In this document: piece by piece, positions 1-7,300 of the stretch
How positions within the stretch are numbered: the stretch's first letter is position 1
How the letters are laid out: the number at the start of each line of letters is the position of its first letter
NCBI GenBank assembly: GCA_023145395.1
Contig: JAGLDW010000793.1
Location: forward strand, 1-9,404
DNA length: 9,404 nt
Reading direction: 5' to 3'
From: Lentisphaeria bacterium
GTDB taxonomy: Bacteria; Verrucomicrobiota; Lentisphaeria; Oligosphaerales; Lenti-02
Position numbers and translations under genes: made by a program
Notes under the pieces: model-generated
Told to the model about the DNA's origin: nothing
Database searches by the model: none
Seen by the model: the letters and a program-made list of their open reading frames with translations, nothing else

Positions 1-2
1 GT

Positions 3-402
3 TTCGATGTCGCGTCGGACGCCTTCGAGGTGGGCGACCGGCTGTATCGGTGGGTGCCGAACTACAGTTGTCTGAGAGCCTACGTCGGCCTTCTTGCGGA
101 GGGGCGGACGCGCCGTCGACGAGTGCGCGCGGCAGGGCAATGTGCGATTTCTCTCGACCTGTCCTCTCGGGACCGTGTCCTCCGCCGCGGGCGAATGCGT
201 TCCGGTGGATGTGGACGTCTCCTGCCTGGACAACGAGGGCGAATCGGCGCTCCAGCGCGCCGGGAAACGCCCGCTGGACGCGAAAACGGCGCTATCTTCC
301 GTCATGAAAACGCGAAAAAGGACGCCTGGCCAGTCGGAGAGATGCGGGAGAGCGCGGGGAGCCGCGAAAACGGAACTGATCGTTAGCAAGATCCAGAAAT
401 GA
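3..402 (+). pseudogene. 3' end of an unidentified CDS with an apparent +1 frame change
   Basis: I do not recognise this gene; its start lies upstream of the window. From base 3 one frame reads with typical GC-rich third positions (start FDVASDAFEVGDRLYRWV) up to about base 100. After that the same frame turns into Arg/Gly-rich nonsense, while the frame beginning at 94 (TTG CGG AGG) takes over with good codon use and ends at TGA 400-402. Removing one G from the GGGG run at 101-104 joins them smoothly as LLAEGGRAVDECARQGN. The second part contains several cysteines (for example STCPLGTVSSAAGECVP), which faintly recalls extracellular Cys-rich modules, and ends in a basic Lys/Arg-rich tail. No - strand frame competes here. 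It could be a real frameshifted gene or a single-base sequence error. The intact frame from base 3 to the stop at 384-386 is the alternative reading and looks less protein-like. Confidence 0.4.
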
Positions 403-423
403 CCGGGGCTGTCACGGATTCAC

Positions 424-428
424 GGGAG
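424..428 (+). promoter_or_regulatory. ribosome binding site choosing the methyltransferase start
   Basis: GGGAG lies 9 nt before ATG 438. The in-frame ATG at 399 has no comparable purine-rich motif before it, so 438 is the preferred start. Confidence 0.55.
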
Positions 429-437
429 TGTAAACCT

Positions 438-1103
438 ATGACTGACTTTCTTTTCAATTCAGAATTTCGCCAGCAACTGCAGGAAAGTGCGCACCACTAC
501 GGCGAGGTGGCATTTCTGGAGTCGGTTCTCCGTCCCGGCATGACCACGATAGAGGGTGGCGCAAATCGCGGGGTAACGGCCATCGCCATGGCCATGGCCG
601 TAGGCAGTCAAGGCCACGTGCATGCCTTTGAGCCGGTGCCAGAATTCTTCGCAACCCTTGAAGAGAATATTTCACGGAACAACATCGGCAATACCAGCGT
701 GTACAACCTTGCATTGAGCAACCAGGCCGGGAGCATCTCCTTTTACAAGCATGGCACGGGCAGCGGAGTCACATTCACGGACGACGGCGAGGCAATTGAA
801 GTGGAGGCAATTACCATTCCCGAGTTTCTGGCTGTTCAGAACATACCGAGTCTGGATTTCATCAACTTGGATTGCGAAGGCAGTGAATTGCTCGTTTTGC
901 AGAGTGCTCAAGACGTGCTGACGGAGCAGGCACCACCGATTTTCTGCGAGGTCCATCGCGGCTATCTCGAAGCACTGGGACAATCAGTAGCTGAATTGGC
1001 GAAGTATCTCGCAGGTCTTGGCTATGACGTGAAGCCCATTCAGGTGGAGGATCTGAAGTCCCCTTCTGATTTTGATCACTGCTCGCATATCTACGCAGCG
1101 TGA
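438..1103 (+). CDS. FkbM family SAM-dependent methyltransferase
   Basis: Predicted 221-residue cytoplasmic methyltransferase of the FkbM family (Methyltransf_21 type). Members transfer a methyl group from S-adenosylmethionine, usually to a hydroxyl of a sugar or polyketide; the substrate here is unknown. Seen in the sequence: the glycine-rich SAM-binding motif IEGGANRG at residues 38-45, the acidic strand-2 motif AFEPVPE at 63-69, and the family signature DFINLDCEGSE at 140-150, followed by EVH at 171-173. Length fits the family and the C-terminus looks complete. Start 438 is chosen for its GGGAG motif; an in-frame ATG at 399 would add 13 residues and would overlap the preceding TGA as ATGA. 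The gene is visibly richer in A/T codons than the genes on either side, which may indicate transfer. FkbM genes often sit in polysaccharide or glycan modification loci, but no such neighbour is visible here. Confidence 0.9.
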   Translation: MTDFLFNSEFRQQLQESAHHYGEVAFLESVLRPGMTTIEGGANRGVTAIAMAMAVGSQGHVHAFEPVPEFFATLEENISRNNIGNTSVYNLALSNQAGSISFYKHGTGSGVTFTDDGEAIEVEAITIPEFLAVQNIPSLDFINLDCEGSELLVLQSAQDVLTEQAPPIFCEVHRGYLEALGQSVAELAKYLAGLGYDVKPIQVEDLKSPSDFDHCSHIYAA

Positions 1104-1163
1104 TGACGGGCGTGTTCGGGACTCGGCGCAACTGGCAGGACCACAGCACTGGCCTGAGTGAAA

Positions 1164-1223
1164 TAGGTGTCGTTCCCACATGTTTGAACATCGGATTTTC
1201 CCACCACTCGCAGGAAACACCTA
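1164..1223. repeat. interrupted inverted repeat downstream of the methyltransferase gene
   Basis: TAGGTGT at 1164-1170 pairs with ACACCTA at 1217-1223. After a 2-nt bulge (CG), TTCC at 1173-1176 pairs with GGAA at 1213-1216. Between the arms is a second perfect hairpin, ATGTT-TG-AACAT, at 1180-1191. There is no T-tract after the outer stem, so it is not a classical intrinsic terminator. It could be a structured 3' UTR or an end of a former insertion. Confidence 0.45.
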
Positions 1224-1256
1224 CGGAGCTGACGTGCGCCCCACGCTGGTGCTGTT

Positions 1257-1273
1257 TGCTTGTTTCACAAGCA
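1257..1273. promoter_or_regulatory. perfect palindrome, candidate operator
   Basis: TGCTTGT (1257-1263), spacer TTC, ACAAGCA (1267-1273) is a perfect 7-bp inverted repeat. It covers the predicted -35 box of the giant peptidase gene, the usual place for a repressor or overlapping activator site. As RNA it would form a hairpin but has no following T run, so a terminator is unlikely. Confidence 0.4.
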
Positions 1274-1288
1274 GGAACACACTATACT
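1260..1288 (+). promoter_or_regulatory. sigma70-like promoter for the giant peptidase gene
   Basis: TTGTTT (1260-1265) and TATACT (1283-1288) are separated by 17 bp. The -10 matches the consensus at 5 of 6 positions, the -35 only at its TTG. Transcription would start near 1295, leaving a leader of about 73 nt before the GTG at 1368. Confidence 0.45.
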
Positions 1289-1295
1289 CGAACTA

Positions 1296-1334
1296 GGGTG
1301 ATGAAGCGGTGTCTCACTGTTTGTAAGGTCACCC
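1296..1334 (+). promoter_or_regulatory. possible 5' leader hairpin
   Basis: GGGTGA at 1296-1301 is complementary to TCACCC at 1329-1334, with a 27-nt loop. If the predicted promoter is right, this stem lies at the very 5' end of the transcript and might affect its stability. No known riboswitch class is recognised. Confidence 0.25.
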
Positions 1335-1367
1335 ATCTTTGGTGTTTCCGAACAGGCGGCCCAGTGC

Positions 1368-4300
1368 GTGCAAAGGACAAGTTTCAATAGGCGGCTTTCT
1401 CTGGCTGCGGTTCTTCTCGGAATCGTGGGCTGTGTGCTGCTATGGTCTCGCCGCCCCGCTCCTGTGGATTCTGGTGCCACCGCCTCGCCGGCGGAACCGG
1501 TCGCGCGAGTGCAGACCAAGAAACCGTTGCGTGCGATCCGCGGTGTCCGCGGTGTTCGCAAGGCAGTCTTGGCGCCCAGCGCTCCACGGGACTGGCCTCG
1601 GATGCCGGGGATACTGGTCGCTGCGAGTGGTGCGTCACCCGATCAGAAGGCGGTCTTGAAGGTAGAAAAAACCGACTTGTCCGGCACGGAGATGACCTTC
1701 CAGTTGGGCGCGTACACCATTGCTAGCGGGCACCATTTGGGAGTGTCGACCAGTCGGGTCGAATCCGCCGGAGGAAATCGCATGAAAGAGCGCCACTGCC
1801 CCGCTCTTCCCGTGCACTCCTGGGATGTTCTCATTCCGGCGGGGAGCACGCCCGAGCTTGTGATCGGCGAGATGGATGTCGAGGAACTTGCCTGCGCACC
1901 ACCCACGCCGTCGGCTGGTTTTGTGTCGCGGACAACACTCGTGGACACTGCTTTGTTCGGTCCTGTGTACAGTTCGCCGCAGCCTTTCCCCAAGGAAATT
2001 GCACGGGTTGCCAGCGCGTACAGCCTGCGCGGCGTTCGCGGGATGCGAATCGCCATCCAGCCCTTCCAGTACATGCCGGAACGAGGTGTCATGCGTGTGG
2101 TCAAGAGCGTGAAGCTCTCCGTGCGCACGCCAGACGCGCGGAGCGGGGATCTGCCCTCGCCACCGCTGTCCGCTTCGTTCCGCCGGGATTTTTTTCACAG
2201 ATTCGCCAATGTCGAACTTGCGGTTCTGCGTGGCGACGTGGCAGACACGGGTGCCGCAACCACGAGTCGGGCGGACCTTGGGGACGGGGATGATTTGCTG
2301 GATCGGCCCGAGAAGCTGCTGGTTGTGGCTCCGGATGGCTGGACCGGCTCCACGGACGACTTTGTCACTTGGAAACGCCAGCGCGGATTGGACGTCACGG
2401 TGAGCGCCTACCCGACGGACACAGGCAGCGGAGTGGCCAATCTGCGCACCTATCTGCGAGGCAAGTATACGACCGAGGCCATCACCTACGTGATTCTGAT
2501 CGGAGACCACGACGATATTCCCGCCGACACCTCTGGGGAGCATCCCACGGATACTGAGCACACATTCGCAGATGGGGACGATCCCTATCATGATTTTTTC
2601 ATCTCACGTGTGTCCGCCACGAGTGCAGCCGACGCTCAGTACCAACTCGACAAGTTCGTGCAGTACGAGAAGACGCTTGCCCATGGAACGGATGTGGCGC
2701 GCCAGGATTGGACCAACGCGGCCATCATGATCGGATCCGAGGAGACTGCCTCCACGAGTGAGTTCGGAAAGCTGGACTGGGAGCTTCTGGCGGTCGAGCG
2801 TCAGCGGCTGCTCAACTACGGCTACACATCGATAGCGGCGCTGTACGACCACCCATCGGACGTGCAGACACAGGAGATTGTCGATGAATGGAACGCGGGA
2901 GCCGGACTCGTCTACTATCTGGGGCACGGCTCTCCCACCTCGTGGGTGACGGGTAGTTTCTACAGCGGCGACTGTGCCGACCTGGTCAACGGGGGGGCGC
3001 TGCCTTTCGTCCTGAGCGGATCCTGTGACTCGGGCGATTTCACAGACCGGCGCGTGTCCCTGGCGGAGGCGATGATGCGCGCGGGGGACTCCAGCGCGGA
3101 GGCGGGTGCCATTGGAGTGGTCGCCGCCACCACCGCGATGGCCTGGGATCCCCCCATCGCCTTGCTCATGGCCTTCACGAGCTATGTGCGGGAGGATGAC
3201 ACGTTCACCATCAGCGCCCATGCCAATGGCGCGGATATCGATCTCGAATTCGCGGGTGTGAGCCCCATGCAGACGGCGGGCGCCTTCGCCTTCTTCAGCA
3301 TCCAGCGTGCCGTCGATTTTTGCTACACGACCACGTCTTCGAGTTCGAAACCTCCTGAGGATGTCGCCCTGCAGACGCATTTGCTGGGAGATTGCACGCT
3401 GGGTCTGCGCACTGGCACCCCTTTCACTCTCGACGTGACGGCTGGCACCGAGGTCGTCTCGGGTCTGCCCTTCGCCGTCACTGTGTCGGACGCCGCTTTG
3501 CGCGCTCCCGTCGAAGGTGCGATTGTTTGCCTATATCGCGAGGCAGACGGGAAGCAGGACGTGGCTTTCACGGACGTGACGGGCGCGGCCGAACTTCAGT
3601 TTGACGAAGCAGGAGACGGGGAGTATCTGCTGACCGTGTACCACCGCAATGCGCAGGCCGTTGTCCAGCGCGCCATCTCTCCCGCCGAGCCGGGGTTGTC
3701 CGTGGTCTTGCCCGCAGGCGGGCTCTCGGACGCTTTCCTCGGCGAAAGCTTCTCGCACACGTTCGAGGCTGTGCAAGGCGAAGCTCCCTATGTGTGGAGC
3801 CTGGAGTCCGGCAGCGTGCCCGGCCTGTCATTCGACGCGGCGAGCGCCACTTTGTCCGGCGTGCCGACGGACGCAGGGACATTTTCGTTCACCGTGCAGG
3901 TCAGTGACAGCGCAGATCCCGTGGCGACGGCCAGCCGCGCATTCGAGCTGACATGCGGTGTGGCCGTCACTCTGCCAGCGGCTGCTTTGGCGTCCGGCAC
4001 CGTCGGCGAGGCCTATCAGACCACGATTTTTGCAGAGGGAGATTTCACACCCTTTGTGTTTGCGCTTGAGAGCGGTGCGCTGCCTTCCGGCCTGTCGCTG
4101 TCCGCCGCAGGGACGCTCGACGGGACCCCGGTTCTTGCAGACGACTACGAGTTCACCGTTGGGGTGACGGACACTCAAGGCCGAACCGCCTCGCGGATTT
4201 TCACATTGGAGGTTGTCCCGAGCGACACGGTTGTGATTGTGACCGATCCCACGCTGCCCGCTGTCTCCCGCATGGTGCCCTGGTCCACGCAGCTCGTCGC

Positions 4301-7300
4301 CTCTGGCGGCACGGGAGGCGGGTTCCAATGGGAACTTGTCGATGGCGTGCTGCCGAATGGATTGAGCCTGGCGTCCTCCGGACTTGTCTCCGGCACGGCC
4401 ACCGAGGACGGTGCATTCGCGTTCACGGCGCGGGTCGGCGACGATGGTGCTCCCCCGCACAGTGCCGAACGGCAGTTCTCCCTCGCAGTCTCCAGCATTG
4501 TGCATTTCACGGGTTCGTCGTTGACTGGCGCATGTCTCTCTCTCCCCTACGAGGCAGCCCTGCCCGTCGATGGCAGCCAGACGCCCTTCACCTATTCCCT
4601 GCAGCAGGCGGGCTCCTATGTGGCGACCGATCAAGTCGAAAGTGCCTTTGCGGAGGTGGGCGTCCTGCAGACGGACTGGTACGGGGACGAGGGGCAGCAT
4701 CAGCTTGATCTGGGATTCTCCTTCCCGTTCCATGGCTTGGTCTACACCTCCTGCACCGTGGCTGACAACGGCTACCTGGCCTTTGGCACCGAGGTGCCTG
4801 ACGTTGGGAAAAACGAGTCCTGGCTGGCGACAGAGGCCGCATTCGCCGATTTCCTGATGATCGCACCACTCTGGACGGACATGCTTGTACTGCAGACGCA
4901 TTCGGATTCGGGCATTTGGCTCGATCGGGGAGATGCGGAGGTGACCGTGCGCTGGCGTGGTTACGACTATCACGTCCCGGAGGACGAGATCAATATTTCC
5001 GTCACCCTGCACGAGGATGGCCGGATTGTGTTTCGGTACGGGTCGGTGACCACCTGCAACCGTGCGGTGATCGGTGTTTCCGATGGCGCAGGCGCCGGTG
5101 GGGACGCAGTCGTGCTGGATTCGAACGAGTGGAGCGACAGTTCGCCCAATGTCTACTTGGATGGATGGACTGACCATGTTGATGTGGCATTGCGTCGCAG
5201 CGGGGGACTCCCCCTGGGGCTAAGCCTCGGCTCCGATGGCATCGTCCACGGCACGCCTACTGAGGCCGGGCTGTTCGAGTTCCAGGTGACCGTGACCGAT
5301 ACGCAGGGCGATTCCGTGTCGGACACTCTCCAGCTCGTCGTGCACACGGCAGAGGCGGACACGAATGGAGATGGCGACCTGAGCAATGACGAGATCCTAG
5401 TCTACATCGCTCGCTGGCAGTCCGGTCAGATCGACGAGGCCGCGGTGAAGGCCGCAGTGGAGGCTTGGCGCATTGGCGGTGAGGAACCACGTGGCGCGAC
5501 ACGCGACGGAGCCTCCTCGGCCGGGGCGGTCGCGACCGTGCATGCCCGCGTCTCCTTCGCCTCCCAAGCCGAGCTTGCCGTGCTCACGCGCATGGGTTGC
5601 TCCGTCATTCGCGTCGAGAATGGCATGGCGCTGGCCGTGGTTCCCGAGACGCTCGTCGCCATTCTGCGCGCGTCCGGACGGACGGTGACGCTGGAGGACA
5701 AAACTCGCGGGGAACTCTTTCGGGACGACAACGACGGTTTGTTCCGCACCTATGCCGAGCTGACGGCCGATATCCAGGCGCTGGCGATCGCCAATCCCAG
5801 CTTGTGCGCTTTGCAGAGTATTGGCCAGTCGGTGGATGGCCGGGAGATCTGGGCGTTGAAGATCAGCGCCAATCCCGGTGTTGAGGAGGACGAGCCCGAG
5901 ATCCTCGTTGTGGGCACGTTGCACGGCGACGAGGAGCTGGGCATGGAGGTGGTGCTCTCTTTCGCGGAACATCTTTTGGCGAGCTATGGCGGTGTCGGCG
6001 CCGAGGCGGACAGAGTCACGGGTGCTGTGGACGGGAACGAGATTTGGCTTGTTCCCCAGATGAATCCGGACGGTTTGGAGAACGACGAGCGCTACAACGC
6101 CAATGGATTGGATTTGAACCGCAGCTATCCCGATGGGGTGTTGACCAACATCGGAAACCTGTTCGCGAATGGAGCGCCGGACACGACCGGGCGGGAGCCG
6201 GAGGTAGCTGCGATGATGACCTGGTCTGCACAGCGTTCCTTCACTCTTGCCGTGACTCTGCACACTGGCGCTCTGCTTGTCTGCTATCCCTACGGAAACA
6301 ACGCCAGCGGCACGCAGGCCTACACGGCCTCTCCGGACGATGCCCTGTTCCAGCAGCTCTCCACGGACTTCGCCACGGCGCATGGGGAGATGGCGCCCAC
6401 CGACATCATCAATGGCACTGCCTGGTATGTTGTTGTCGGGGAGCAGCCGGACTGGCGCTATCGCTACTGTGGAACGCTGGAGATCACCGCTGAGCTGGAC
6501 GGCAGCAAGAACTTCCCCGAGGATGGGCTTGCGGATGCTTGGGACGACAACCGCGAGGCGCTTCTCGGCTACGTCGAGGCGGCCGACAGCGGATTGCGGG
6601 GCGTTGTCACGGACCTGTTCAGCGGCGAACCGCTCCGGTCCCGCATCGCCGTGGAGGGCATCGCTCACGACATGTACACCGATCCGGATGTCGGCGACTA
6701 CCACCGGCCATTGTCCGCCGGCAACTACAACGTGACTGTTTCAGCGCCCGGCTACGTGTCCTCGACGACAGGCCCGCATACCGTGTCCGTCGGAAATGCG
6801 ACGCGAGTGGATGTGGCATTGCGGCCGGTGACCGCCGGCCCCGTTGCGGATGTGACGAGGACGCTGTCGGCGCCCGGATACACTTCCAGCACCGACAACA
6901 CCGTGCGCCTTGACATCGCCGTCGATGAATCTGTGAGCAACGTCGCGTTCATCGTCGAGGAGACGCTTCCGGAGGGATGGTCCTACAGCCATGGCTCGAC
7001 ACGTGCGTCGCCGGGAGAGCCCCGGCTCGACGGAGACACGGTATCCTGGCTTTACTGGCGGGCTGCAGTTGTCGATGGTTCGCTGGAATACGCAGCTAGG
7101 GCGCCGGAAGAATCGGCGACGGCAGAGTTTGCTGGGAGCGTGTCCGACACCGCTGGTGGTCTCGAGGAGATCGGGGGAGACACGGTGTGGCACGTGGAGT
7201 CCACGTCGTTTGCATTGACGCTGAAAGCTGGCTGGAATCTGTTCTCGATTCCGCTCCGGCTCAATGACCCCACCCTCGCGTCCGTGTTTGGCAACCGCTC

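Noticed and set aside
148..230. EGF-like or receptor-type Cys-rich domain in the upstream gene remnant
   Set aside because: The cysteine pattern (DECA, STC, GEC, VSC) is suggestive but too short and irregular, and the reading frame itself is uncertain.
1257..1273. Terminator for the methyltransferase gene
   Set aside because: The hairpin is perfect but has no T-tract, and it overlaps the promoter elements of the next gene.
1538..1555. Tandem 9-mer CCGCGGTGT in the N-terminal coding region
   Set aside because: It encodes a short RGVRGVR stretch and is most simply a local codon repeat; it was not given feature status.
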